A stretch of 64,000 nt of DNA from Halobacillus litoralis. GTDB lineage: Bacteria > Bacillota > Bacilli > Bacillales > Halobacillaceae. The notes beneath the pieces are model-generated. The model was not told the origin of the DNA. It made no database searches and saw only the letters and a program-made list of their open reading frames with translations. Location of the stretch: assembly GCF_020524025.1 (NCBI RefSeq), contig NZ_JAIVKN010000002.1, positions 372,001 to 436,000 of the forward strand, given 5' to 3'. A program made the translations under genes and the position numbers. Below are positions 43,680 through 51,692 of the stretch, one piece after another (the stretch's first letter is position 1; each line of letters opens with the position of its first letter).

Positions 43680-44315
43680 TTACTTTTGTACCTTTGTTAC
43701 TGACCTTGCAGGCGTACCTACAGCAGTATTATAATCAGATAAATCATTTATTACTGTTGATCCAGCACCTGCTACACACCATTTACCTACAGTTATACCA
43801 GGTACAATAACGGATCCTGCCCCGATTAGAGAGCCTTCTCCAACTTCAACATTTCCAGTAAGCGTTACGCCTGGTGCTACATGTACGAAACTTTCAATGC
43901 GGTTGTCATGCTCTACTATAGCTCCTGTGTTAATTATTGCGTGGTCTCCAACTGAGGTATCCGTGTTGACTACTGCTTTAGCCATAATGACAGTACCATT
44001 TCCAATACGTGCACTTGGACTGAGATTTGCGGTCTTATCGACGAGTGACAAGTAACGGTCTTTTGGCAACCTAAGTTTTGCCTCTATCCGCTTCCTTAAC
44101 TTGTTATCTCCTATTGCAATTATAAAGTAACACCCCTTATTATCTATGAAGGATGAGATTGAGCTAAGTGGTCCTTTTATGATGCCCTTTACTTCTACTG
44201 TTTCTTGAAATCTATCATCTAAAATAGCTGAGATGGTCAAATCTGAGTAAGATGTAATAAGATCTTGAATTACCTTGCTATGTCCTCCATTACCGATGAC
44301 AACAACTTTTCTCAT
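43680..44315 (-). CDS. NeuD/PglD-type sugar O/N-acetyltransferase (EpsM-like)
   Basis: This 211-residue protein has an N-terminal Rossmann-like nucleotide-sugar domain (VVVIGNGGHSKVIQDLI) and a C-terminal left-handed beta-helix of hexapeptide repeats (IGNGTVIMAKAVVNTDTSVG and following). The catalytic histidine is probably in TGAIVEHDNRIESF. It would acetylate the 4-amino sugar made by the EpsC/EpsN pair, giving a diacetylated diaminosugar. This role is inferred from family and neighbours. AAGGTGG precedes the ATG. It follows the GalE-like gene by 29 bases and shares its promoter. Confidence 0.85.
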   Translation of the reverse strand: MRKVVVIGNGGHSKVIQDLITSYSDLTISAILDDRFQETVEVKGIIKGPLSSISSFIDNKGCYFIIAIGDNKLRKRIEAKLRLPKDRYLSLVDKTANLSPSARIGNGTVIMAKAVVNTDTSVGDHAIINTGAIVEHDNRIESFVHVAPGVTLTGNVEVGEGSLIGAGSVIVPGITVGKWCVAGAGSTVINDLSDYNTAVGTPARSVTKVQK

Positions 44316-44344
44316 TATTCTTCCACCTTTATAAAAGCATCCTT

Positions 44345-45271
44345 CTAAATTAATTCAACTCTTTTCTCTTGATAATCTTCAATAGTCTCTCCCAACCCAA
44401 TGTCAAACCCAAAACTGGGGATCCATTGAAGGTTTTTTTGTGCCTTTTGATTGGATAAAAGACTATGTTGAATGTCTCCTTCTTTCTTTTTGAGCATTTT
44501 TGGAGAGATCTTTCTGTTACCTACATCTTCTAATGAATCTATTAAATCAATAATAGAGGTTCTTACGTTTGTCCCTATGTTAAATATATCTCTGTCTCCT
44601 TGATTTAAAGAGGCGATGTTAGCTTTCGCCACGTCTTTCACATATACAAAATCCCTTGTTTGCAAACCATCTCCAAAAACGGAAAGTGGTTTTTGATTCA
44701 AAAATTTCTCAATGAATATTGCTATAACTCCCGCTTCACCGTTAATATCCTGTCTTGGTCCAAAGACATTGGCATACCTTAAAATAGTATAATTTAATCC
44801 ATATAGCTTTGAATATAATTGGATACACTTCTCTGCATGCAGCTTTGAAAGACCATAAAATGAAATGGGGTTAACTGTATGTTCTTCATTGATTGGTAAA
44901 AACTGCGGTTCTCCATATACTGCAGCAGATGACGCAAACACAAATTTCTTTACGTCATACTTTATGCAAGCATCTAACAAATTTAGTGTCCCCAAAATAT
45001 TTTCATCAGCATCGTATAAAGGATTTTCTATCGACTTTGTTACCGATACCTGGGCCGCTTGATGAATAACAAAATCAGGCTTTTCCTCGCGAAAAATAGA
45101 ATCCAGATCTCCTTTAATATCAGCTTGATAGAACACTACACCTTCTGGGATATTCTCTCTACAACCAGAAAGAAGGTTATCTATTATGACAGGTTCATAG
45201 TTTCCCTTCAGTAACTCCTCAACAATATGGGATCCAATAAACCCAGCTCCTCCAGTTACCAATACCTTCAA
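44345..45271 (-). CDS. UDP-sugar 4-epimerase (GalE-like SDR)
   Basis: This 308-residue NAD-dependent SDR enzyme has GGAGFIGSHIVEELL, the catalytic SSAAVYGE and YGLSK motifs, and RYANVFGPRQDINGEAGVIA. It probably epimerises UDP-glucose/galactose or UDP-GlcNAc/GalNAc. Similar sequences also include other nucleotide-sugar epimerases, so the substrate is open. The start is TTG 45271 with GGGTGG 6 bases before it. A SinR-type operator covering a TATAAT element lies 43 bases upstream. Confidence 0.85.
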   Translation of the reverse strand: MKVLVTGGAGFIGSHIVEELLKGNYEPVIIDNLLSGCRENIPEGVVFYQADIKGDLDSIFREEKPDFVIHQAAQVSVTKSIENPLYDADENILGTLNLLDACIKYDVKKFVFASSAAVYGEPQFLPINEEHTVNPISFYGLSKLHAEKCIQLYSKLYGLNYTILRYANVFGPRQDINGEAGVIAIFIEKFLNQKPLSVFGDGLQTRDFVYVKDVAKANIASLNQGDRDIFNIGTNVRTSIIDLIDSLEDVGNRKISPKMLKKKEGDIQHSLLSNQKAQKNLQWIPSFGFDIGLGETIEDYQEKRVELI

Positions 45272-45314
45272 CTGTGTCCACCCTTCCTTTTTTAGTGCTT
45301 AGGAGCGCCCTTTC

Positions 45315-45330
45315 GTTCATTATAAAGAAC
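45315..45330 (-). promoter_or_regulatory. SinR-type inverted repeat over a -10 element, before the epimerase gene
   Basis: On the minus strand it reads GTTCTTTATAATGAAC and includes a perfect -10 hexamer TATAAT. It is the same sequence as at 43641-43656. Confidence 0.75.
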
Positions 45331-45604
45331 AAACAGGCGCAGTCTTTACCAATGCTATCTTTTCAGGTCACTACTTATAATAATGGTTTTCCAGTAAGGA
45401 TCTTAGAGAGAACATTAATCAATATATTGATATTCTTTAGTACTTCGGACTTAGTTAAATCTAAATTGATGTTTGACTTAAGAAGACAGAAATTTCTCTT
45501 GGATATAATTTCATTTTAGGAAGAAATGTATCTCTAATTCTTAAGTAGGGATGATAGACTTTTTTTACTATTCCACCCTTGTCCCAAATATCTCACTATT
45601 GTTT
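45331..45604. other. Gap between two sugar-epimerase genes
   Basis: No gene is seen. A single half-site AGAGAAC (GTTCTCT on the minus strand) occurs at 45407-45413. No terminator hairpin was found after the upstream epimerase gene, so read-through is possible. Confidence 0.35.
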
Positions 45605-46693
45605 TCAACGCTTCACGATTTCCTTATTGATCCACCTATTTTTATTCGTTTCATAGATTTCCTCCATTATTTTCCTTACATTATACTTCTGTTTCCAGTC
45701 TGGAAAATGATTTTTAAATTTGTCCAAGTCACTTATATACCAAATGTGATCCCCAGCTCTTGCATTCTCATCATAACTTGTCGAAAGTTTGTTACCGGAT
45801 ATTTCCTGAGAGGCGTTAATCGCTTCTACCATTGAGATATTCGACTCTCTGCCTCCTCCCAGATTATAGACTTCTCCTCCAGTTCGAGGCTTTTCAAAAA
45901 AAGCATCAAAAGCAGAGATTACATCTGTTGAGTGAATAACATCTCTTACTTGTTTACCTTTATAACCTATAATTGTATACGGCGTGTTGGTCATTACACA
46001 TCTCATTAAATAATTTATAAAACCATGCAACTTAACACCGGATTGACGCGCCCCACTCAATACGCCCCCTCTAAAACAAGCAGTTTTCAAATTGAAGTAC
46101 CTACCATATTCTTGTACAAGAATATCTGCAGATAATTTTGAAGCACCAAATAAAGAATGCATATTTTGGTCTACACTTAAGCTTTCAGGAATTCCATTTT
46201 GATAGTCATGTTCTGGGTCTATTTCCCATCTGGTTTCTCTCTCAACTAAAGGTAATTGATTGGGAGTATCTCCATAGACTTTATTTGTTGAAGTGAATAA
46301 AAAAACGGCTTCAGGGCTGTATTTCCTCATTGCTTCTAATAAATGTAAGGTTCCATTTGCATTAACAGTGAAATCCATAATAGGATCCTTTGCAGCCCAA
46401 TCATGGGAGGGTTGTGCGGCAGTATGAATGATCAAGGAGATATCAGACTTGTATTTTTCAAATAGTTTATTTACCGCTTCGTTATTTCTAATATCAATAT
46501 CGTGGTGTTCATAATATCGTTTAAATTTTTTGCTTAGTCGGTCTCTATTCCAAATCGTTGAACCTTCTTCTCCAAAGAATAGCTCTCTCATATTGTTATC
46601 AATACCAATTACCTTGTAGTTCTTCTCAGCATAGTATTCTACCGCTTCCGATCCTATTAATCCTGCCGCCCCTGTTATGATCACGATTGACAT
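45605..46693 (-). CDS. NAD-dependent nucleotide-sugar epimerase, CDP-tyvelose/paratose-epimerase-like
   Basis: This 362-residue extended SDR enzyme begins [20 protein letters not shown] and has [17 protein letters not shown], the signature of CDP-paratose 2-epimerase (RfbE)-like proteins, plus [20 protein letters not shown]. The catalytic YxxxK motif reads LFGASK, so the usual tyrosine is phenylalanine. I recall this substitution in a subfamily of unknown reaction, so it may not be decay. AAAGGGGG gives a good ribosome site. The promoter upstream (TTGACT-17-TATATT) overlaps a SinR-type operator. Confidence 0.75.
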   Translation of the reverse strand: MSIVIITGAAGLIGSEAVEYYAEKNYKVIGIDNNMRELFFGEEGSTIWNRDRLSKKFKRYYEHHDIDIRNNEAVNKLFEKYKSDISLIIHTAAQPSHDWAAKDPIMDFTVNANGTLHLLEAMRKYSPEAVFLFTSTNKVYGDTPNQLPLVERETRWEIDPEHDYQNGIPESLSVDQNMHSLFGASKLSADILVQEYGRYFNLKTACFRGGVLSGARQSGVKLHGFINYLMRCVMTNTPYTIIGYKGKQVRDVIHSTDVISAFDAFFEKPRTGGEVYNLGGGRESNISMVEAINASQEISGNKLSTSYDENARAGDHIWYISDLDKFKNHFPDWKQKYNVRKIMEEIYETNKNRWINKEIVKR

Positions 46694-46766
46694 TTTAGTT
46701 CCCCCTTTAGGTTTACTACAATAATAGGATCACCACTTATATCAAGTGTGCTTCCTAACTCTTAAT

Positions 46767-46799
46767 GTTCAATATAAAGAACAAAAAAGCTAAAGTCAA
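46767..46799 (-). promoter_or_regulatory. Sigma-A promoter with overlapping SinR-type operator
   Basis: TTGACT (46794-46799) and TATATT (46771-46776) are separated by 17 bases. The 16-bp inverted repeat GTTCTTTATATTGAAC (46767-46782) covers the -10. This is the best promoter of the polysaccharide region and drives the epimerase at 46693. Confidence 0.75.
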
Positions 46800-46861
46800 G
46801 GCATATTTACATCTACAGAGTACTATTATCTGTTGAATACTGATTAAATTCCACACAATCA

Positions 46862-46877
46862 GTTCTTAATAGAGAAA
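46862..46877. promoter_or_regulatory. Imperfect SinR-type inverted repeat, distal
   Basis: GTTCTTAATAGAGAAA has one exact GTTCTTA-like arm and one arm with a terminal change. It lies about 95 bases upstream of the operator at 46767, a spacing that could let a tetramer loop the DNA. Confidence 0.5.
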
Positions 46878-47136
46878 AATAATTTTCTTTAAGAATACAC
46901 TATGAGACAATATATTTCAAAATATTGTAAATAATAAACTTATGAAACGTAGAATTTATCCTTCTTTACCAACAACAACCGTCAGTGTGAGTTAACTACA
47001 GGAGGTAGGCATATCTTGAGAAAAATTTGACCCTCCAGCCCATTTTTCCTGCATAAACACATTCAAAAGTAATAACGATGGAGCAGATAAATCATTTATA
47101 TCCTCTTCATCATGAAATGCTATAAGATATATCTAT
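46878..47136. other. Part of a 950-base gene-poor gap
   Basis: The whole gap 46694-47640 holds operators, hairpins and terminators but no convincing gene. This portion shows no reading frame or repeat I can support. Confidence 0.4.
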
Positions 47137-47178
47137 TAAAAAAACAGGCATAGAGAAATGATAACTTCTCTGTGCCTG
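47137..47178 (-). terminator. Terminator without an obvious gene
   Basis: CAGGCATAGAGAA (47145-47157) pairs with TTCTCTGTGCCTG (47166-47178), with one mismatch. Seven T residues follow on the minus strand. It would end a short transcript starting upstream of about 47300, where no normal gene is seen. Confidence 0.7.
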
Positions 47179-47200
47179 CTGGAAAATCATAACTATTTAT

Positions 47201-47282
47201 TCACTTCTTTGCCAGACTATGAACAAACAGAATAGGAGGAGATCTAGCTAACTATCCCTGTATGCAAGCACTATCTCCTCCT
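47201..47282 (-). other. Possible small-RNA or type I toxin-like unit
   Basis: AGGAGGAGAT and ATCTCCTCCT (47273-47282 and 47234-47243) form a hairpin that would hide a strong Shine-Dalgarno sequence. A minus-strand frame ending at 47201 reads ARSPPILFVHSLAKK, hydrophobic then lysine-rich. A terminator follows at 47137-47178. This layout recalls short holin-like toxin messages of bacilli, but I find no proper start codon, so it may be decayed. Confidence 0.3.
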
Positions 47283-47507
47283 ACCTACTTTCATCTTCAA
47301 TGTAATGGTATTCGCGAAGAATCTTAATAAGCTCCTTTATAGCTTCCTATCCCTTATCCCGTCAGGCATTTATTCCAATTTAAGAGAGAAGACGAAAGCA
47401 AACGTATCCTCGTTAAACAAACCAGAGTCTCTTAATGTTTTTAAGATAGCTTAGACTAGGTATTTTCTCTATGATGGTTTGTATGATTTTTAAAGAGTGT
47501 GTAGTAG

Positions 47508-47546
47508 AGAGGCACCCCCGTCCAATGAATGGACGGAGGTGCCTCT
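47508..47546. other. Very stable hairpin without T-run
   Basis: AGAGGCACCCCCGTCCA (47508-47524) pairs with TGGACGGAGGTGCCTCT (47530-47546), with one mismatch and a 5-base loop. Neither strand has a T-tract, so it is unlikely to be a simple terminator. It may be a palindromic repeat element or RNA structure. Confidence 0.5.
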
Positions 47547-47570
47547 TGAAGGTTAAGACATAAAAGCACT

Positions 47571-47609
47571 AAAAACAGCTCTACAGAATTAATCCATAGA
47601 ACTGTTTTT
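47571..47609 (-). terminator. Terminator of the CWB2 protein gene
   Basis: AAAAACAGCTCTA (47571-47583) pairs with TAGAACTGTTTTT (47597-47609), with one wobble pair. It lies about 30 bases after the gene's stop. Confidence 0.75.
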
Positions 47610-47640
47610 CATCCACTTAGCAAGTGTTGAATATCTGCTA

Positions 47641-49662
47641 CTATCTTAAGTTTTTCTTAATTTCATTTTCCACGGAGTCGCTTACTGCTCCTGTCCCACC
47701 TAAAATTTCAACATAGTCATATTCCTTAGAACGGAAAGTTTGAAGAGTTTCCTCCATAATCTCGTCTGGACGAACAAGAAGAACTTCTGCATCTAATTTA
47801 GCTGCGAGGACTGATCCAGTCAATGCATCTGCAAAGCTTTCTCCGGTTGAGAAAAATACTGTATTACCTTCTGAAGGTAGACCATTAACTATAGATAGGT
47901 TCGTTCCATATCTATCCTCACCCATATACCTGGAGGGAGAAGGTAATGAATCAGAAACTGTTCTATATATGACACCTGTTCCCCCAACTACTATCGTTTC
48001 TTTTACTTCACTTAGTGAAGAACGAGTTGAAGGTGGTACCATGTTCTCTTTTGTTAATAGAATGGGGTAGCCGTTTTTAGATGCATAAGAAGCTATAGAA
48101 AGAGCATCTGGAAAATTAGAGCCATTCGCTATCACGGCAGCACCATTTTCAAAACCTATTTGATCGGCAATTTTTTTGGAAGTTTCATATCTATTACTTC
48201 CTGCAATTCTTTGTACAATTAAGCCCATATTAACCAAACTCTTATATACATCATTAGAAACTGCATTTTTTCCGCCTAGAATAACAGCCTTTTTTGCTTC
48301 TAACCGCATTATTTCTTCCTTCGTACCATTATTCAAACGATCACTAGAAGTTAGTAGAATGGGTGAGTTTAAGCTATATGCTAAAGGAGCACCTGATAAA
48401 GCATCTGGAAAATCATCAGAACGTGCTATAACTACTGTATCTGTATATTCCCATCCTGCCTTAGAAATTTCAATGGCTGTTTCATAACGATTCTCTCCAG
48501 ATAATCTACCAAGCCCTTTAGTCTTCACACGTACAGTTAAAGCTTGTGAAGAGATATGTCCTACACTATCTTTAGTTTTAATTTTAAATATATAGGTAGT
48601 ATATGGTTTAAGGTCATTAACGTCTACACTAGTTTGATTCCCCTGCACCCCGGCTAACTTTTGTCCATTTTTATAAACCAGGTACTTCTTCACAGTGTTA
48701 TCATCGTTTGCTTTTGGCCATTCAAAGCTTACCGAATTTTCATCAAAAGATACAACTTTTATCTCATCTTCGCCTCCCCATTGGGGTGCTTCAAAGTCAT
48801 AGAAAGGAGTATCATTATGGTCACCTTTTAAAATTGGCTGATATTCAATATAATCAGCTGAACTTAAGTCGTCATTTTTATCGTATATTGACGATTCAAT
48901 AGTTTCGGTATCCAATGTGTTCCAGTAGTTTTCCCTGGCAATCATATTACCGTCATCATACCCATTTGGCAAAGTCAAAGTAATACCTTCATGACTTAGG
49001 AAGGTATTGTATTTAACTATAGTTTTTGACGAATCATAACTAGCCCAATTTTTTACAAAATAAGGATCATAATTATTTATCTGGTCATTGAATACATTGT
49101 TTTTAATATAAACGGTTGTATCATCACTAGTTCCGACACTGACCCCACCAGTGTTGTTAAAGATATTTCTCTCAATATGCACGTCGCTGGTAGGATACCA
49201 TAGATAAATCATAGGTATATTAACTAAGGTGCTATTTGTTAAGTTTATAGAACCATAAGTGCTGCCACTTGTTGCAGGGTATACACTCCCACCTTTTATG
49301 TCAGCATAGGATATATTCATTTCAAAATTTTCATCGTAATCATTATCCCCAGGTTCTATATGAAGATTATCCACAAGTATTTTGCTATCAGGATTTCCTA
49401 ATGCATTTAATATACCCCATACTTGCAGTGACTCTCCATCACCCTCTATAACTACTCCCGGTTCAATAGTCAAAGTAGCATCAGATGCTACCTGAACATT
49501 ACCCTCGAACTTGTAAGGTGAATTTTCTAACGTCCAAATTGTATCTTCTTTAAGAATACCGTTTACCTTCGTACCGGTAGTCTCCGCCTCCACTTTACTC
49601 ATAGTTGTAGAAATAAATGCTATTATAAATAATAACACCATCAACCACTTCCAACATTTCAC
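47641..49662 (-). CDS. Secreted wall protein with parallel beta-helix, fibronectin type III and three CWB2 repeats
   Basis: The protein of about 673 residues has a signal peptide (WLMVLLFIIAFISTTMS) and a right-handed beta-helix region (about 40-290, with NSTLVNIPMIYLW and HIERNIFNNTGG). An Fn3 domain (about 300-385) and three C-terminal CWB2 repeats marked RLSGENRYETA, RIAGSNRYETS and RYMGEDRYGTN follow. CWB2 repeats hold proteins on wall anionic polymers, and beta-helices often bind or cleave polysaccharide. I see no clear catalytic set. The frame opens at 49719, but ATGGAG sits 8 bases before GTG 49662, which also gives a normal signal peptide. It lies between the two polysaccharide regions. 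Confidence 0.82.
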   Translation of the reverse strand: MKCWKWLMVLLFIIAFISTTMSKVEAETTGTKVNGILKEDTIWTLENSPYKFEGNVQVASDATLTIEPGVVIEGDGESLQVWGILNALGNPDSKILVDNLHIEPGDNDYDENFEMNISYADIKGGSVYPATSGSTYGSINLTNSTLVNIPMIYLWYPTSDVHIERNIFNNTGGVSVGTSDDTTVYIKNNVFNDQINNYDPYFVKNWASYDSSKTIVKYNTFLSHEGITLTLPNGYDDGNMIARENYWNTLDTETIESSIYDKNDDLSSADYIEYQPILKGDHNDTPFYDFEAPQWGGEDEIKVVSFDENSVSFEWPKANDDNTVKKYLVYKNGQKLAGVQGNQTSVDVNDLKPYTTYIFKIKTKDSVGHISSQALTVRVKTKGLGRLSGENRYETAIEISKAGWEYTDTVVIARSDDFPDALSGAPLAYSLNSPILLTSSDRLNNGTKEEIMRLEAKKAVILGGKNAVSNDVYKSLVNMGLIVQRIAGSNRYETSKKIADQIGFENGAAVIANGSNFPDALSIASYASKNGYPILLTKENMVPPSTRSSLSEVKETIVVGGTGVIYRTVSDSLPSPSRYMGEDRYGTNLSIVNGLPSEGNTVFFSTGESFADALTGSVLAAKLDAEVLLVRPDEIMEETLQTFRSKEYDYVEILGGTGAVSDSVENEIKKNLR

Positions 49663-50106
49663 AAAAACCACTCCATTTGATATATGAATTATGCAATAGA
49701 CACCAGTAAATAATACCACTGATTTATATTCGATGCATTAGTACGAGGTACAATTATACTAGTTTAATATTATTTCAATTATAGATTAAACCTGTATTTA
49801 ATAGAATATATAAATAAAAGAGGTGAAAAATTATGAAAACATACTTATATCTTTATAATAAGTTCTACGAAGGCCTTACACTTAATGTGTGTTTTAAAAC
49901 AAAGCGAGAGGCTGCCATATGATTAGACTTTAAATAAGATTAATACATATATCTGCATTAGTTGTAAGTCGAATTTACTGTAGCACCCATCCACCATTTC
50001 CTTAAATTCATACAAAATATCAGGAGGTAGTACACGTTTTGTAGTTGCTTGCACAAGGTATGCGTATATTTTTAAATATCCAACATATATGTAGTTATAC
50101 CTTAAT
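49663..50106. other. Gap with two doubtful short frames
   Basis: On the plus strand an ATG at 49833 after AGAGGTG opens a 29-codon frame (MKTYLYLYNKFYEGLTLNVC). On the minus strand a frame ending at 49923 includes RVLPPDILYEFKEMVDGCYS, which looks protein-like but has no credible start, since its only upstream start lies inside a terminator. Either could be a gene remnant. The promoter of the CWB2 gene should lie near 49690-49760. Confidence 0.25.
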
Positions 50107-50137
50107 TTAAAAAGCACTCCTGGATGGAGTGCTTTTT
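50107..50137 (-). terminator. Terminator of the Asp2-like hydrolase gene
   Basis: AAAAAGCACTCC (50109-50120) and GGAGTGCTTTTT (50126-50137) form a perfect 12-bp stem that can act in both directions. The hydrolase gene's stop codon follows at 50139. Confidence 0.85.
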
Positions 50138-50138
50138 A

Positions 50139-50921
50139 TTATTCCCTTCCTAAAGGTGCGACAGGAAGCCCCAATATGCTATTTACCTCTTTAATTAGAA
50201 AAGGCCCAAAATGCTTTGCAAGTCCTGAATGCTCAGAATAATCTCCAACATCCAAGCTATAGTCTATCCCTCTATCGTCCAATATGTTAGTAAAAGGTAA
50301 TAGATGGTTCTTATAATGATGATCCCCTTTACCTATGTGAAGAGAAATTTTTGACTGCCCCTTAAAATTTAAGAAAAGCTCTCTATAATGATTATTCAAC
50401 CGTTCTCTAGCGTCGCTATCATAACCACCAGTAATTAACCGAAGAACTACATATCTTGTGTAAGGTGATAGCTCATAAAGGTAGTCACCCACTTTTGTTT
50501 GCATGCCTCCAGCAATAATATGGCCATAATTATATTTCAAACCAAAATATACGGCTGCTGTACCGCCCTTACTTGAACCTGCAAGAATAATATTTTCAAG
50601 TGGAATTGAATTGCCGTTAGCTACTTGGGAAATTATTGATATTACACTAGATTCATAATCTAATTTACTTTCAGCCCCTAGATAATAACAAGGGTGTCCA
50701 TCATAATTATCAAGAATAAATAATCTATGACAATCAGTATCTTCAAGCTGTCTTACGTAGTTGTAATAGGCAGGCTCTCCATGTTCTTCTTTCCCATTAA
50801 AACCTGAAAAAGTAACAATTAGATGGTTAGATTCTGTCTCGGGTGCCCAATAAAAGTATTTCACTTCAGTAGAACCCTTATGTATGTATTGGTTTTTAAA
50901 AATAAAATTTGATAAAGACAA
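50139..50921 (-). CDS. Alpha/beta-hydrolase-fold protein, Asp2/XcbB-like
   Basis: The 260-residue protein has a nucleophile elbow GSSKGGTAAVYFGL, an early strand LIVTFSGFNG and a late histidine in DYSEHSGLAKHFGPF. This fits serine-hydrolase folds such as Asp2 of accessory secretion and the XcbB/CpsF-like proteins of capsule clusters. It may de-acetylate or modify surface glycans, but the substrate is unknown. It has no signal peptide. The start is TTG 50921, with AAAGGGG about 9 bases before it. It is a single-gene unit between the two polysaccharide loci. Confidence 0.7.
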   Translation of the reverse strand: MSLSNFIFKNQYIHKGSTEVKYFYWAPETESNHLIVTFSGFNGKEEHGEPAYYNYVRQLEDTDCHRLFILDNYDGHPCYYLGAESKLDYESSVISIISQVANGNSIPLENIILAGSSKGGTAAVYFGLKYNYGHIIAGGMQTKVGDYLYELSPYTRYVVLRLITGGYDSDARERLNNHYRELFLNFKGQSKISLHIGKGDHHYKNHLLPFTNILDDRGIDYSLDVGDYSEHSGLAKHFGPFLIKEVNSILGLPVAPLGRE

Positions 50922-51216
50922 TCTTCATTCCCCTTTTTATTCAATTTGACTCTTTACAATAGTAAATACTTATCATTTTGTTCATCTAGTGCTCCCCTAA
51001 TATAGCCTAGTTTTAAGCAAATGAATAGTCAAGAAAATACGGAAGATATCTTTAATATATCTTGTGAAATTGCAATATTCACTTTTTCAAATCAAATTCC
51101 ATTGGTAAGATAACCAACATCTTTAGAAAATCATATCACTTCACTAAAAATAACGTTGTTTCTAAACTAGTGTATTACGTAATGCTTATGTTTATTTTGT
51201 GTGAGTCAAGTTCTGA
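50922..51216. other. Intergenic stretch without a recognised gene
   Basis: These AT-rich bases contain the upstream region of the hydrolase gene and nothing else I can support. The full gap to 51692 also holds the small peptide gene and its terminator. Confidence 0.4.
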
Positions 51217-51268
51217 GATGTAAAGAAGGAACCACTGAGGTTCGATAGCCTACAGTGGTTCCTTCTTT
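51217..51268 (-). terminator. Terminator of the 34-residue peptide gene
   Basis: AAAGAAGGAACCACTG (51222-51237) and its exact complement (51253-51268) form a 16-bp stem. The element is close to symmetrical, so it can act in both directions. Confidence 0.8.
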
Positions 51269-51281
51269 ATTATTTATTAAC

Positions 51282-51386
51282 TCAAATTAACCGAGTAACC
51301 GCAAGGAAGAGGATGCCCCACACTGGAATAGACAACAACGATCCATTTATTAACCCTGTTAAAAAATCTCCTTCTTTCAACAACAT
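51282..51386 (-). CDS. 34-residue hydrophobic membrane peptide
   Basis: The frame starts MLLKEGDFLTGLINGSLLSI, continues PVWGILFLAVTRLI and ends with TGA 13 bases before a strong terminator. GGGGAG lies about 8 bases before the ATG. A membrane helix covers most of the second half. Upstream at about 51419-51431 is a shortened cre-like TGTAAGCGTTTCA. The layout of short hydrophobic peptide, good ribosome site and its own terminator suggests a real small gene, perhaps a type I toxin or a regulatory membrane peptide. I do not recognise the family. Confidence 0.5.
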   Translation of the reverse strand: MLLKEGDFLTGLINGSLLSIPVWGILFLAVTRLI

Positions 51387-51692
51387 TATTAGCACTCCCC
51401 TTTCATGTCCACATGTATTGTAAGCGTTTCATAAGTGTATGTTATCACTCTCTTCCCGAAAAATATGTTGAGAAAACAATGAGATATGTTTTTTAATTTG
51501 TCGTTTAGAGGTTCATTTTAGATTAAACACTCTATATTAAAAAATATAGTAAATTAATCTAGTGTTAACAGAACTATAATATCTATACTTTATACTAATT
51601 TCAAAACTCCTATGACTTACCAATTTAGTATATTTTGTTTATTTAATTTATGGTACAATTAAACCTGTTATTAGAAAAAAAGAGGTGAATAA
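51387..51692. other. Upstream region of manA
   Basis: This AT-rich region precedes manA on the plus strand. TACAAT at about 51654-51659 is a fair -10, with only a weak -35. A shortened cre-like palindrome lies at about 51419-51431. No gene is visible. Confidence 0.4.

Noticed and set aside
49923-50117. 64-codon minus-strand frame as a gene
   Set aside because: Its only start lies inside the terminator stem of the preceding gene and has no ribosome site; at most a remnant.
51419-51431. Full cre site before manA or the small peptide gene
   Set aside because: TGTAAGCGTTTCA is one base short of the 14-base consensus; kept only as a remark.
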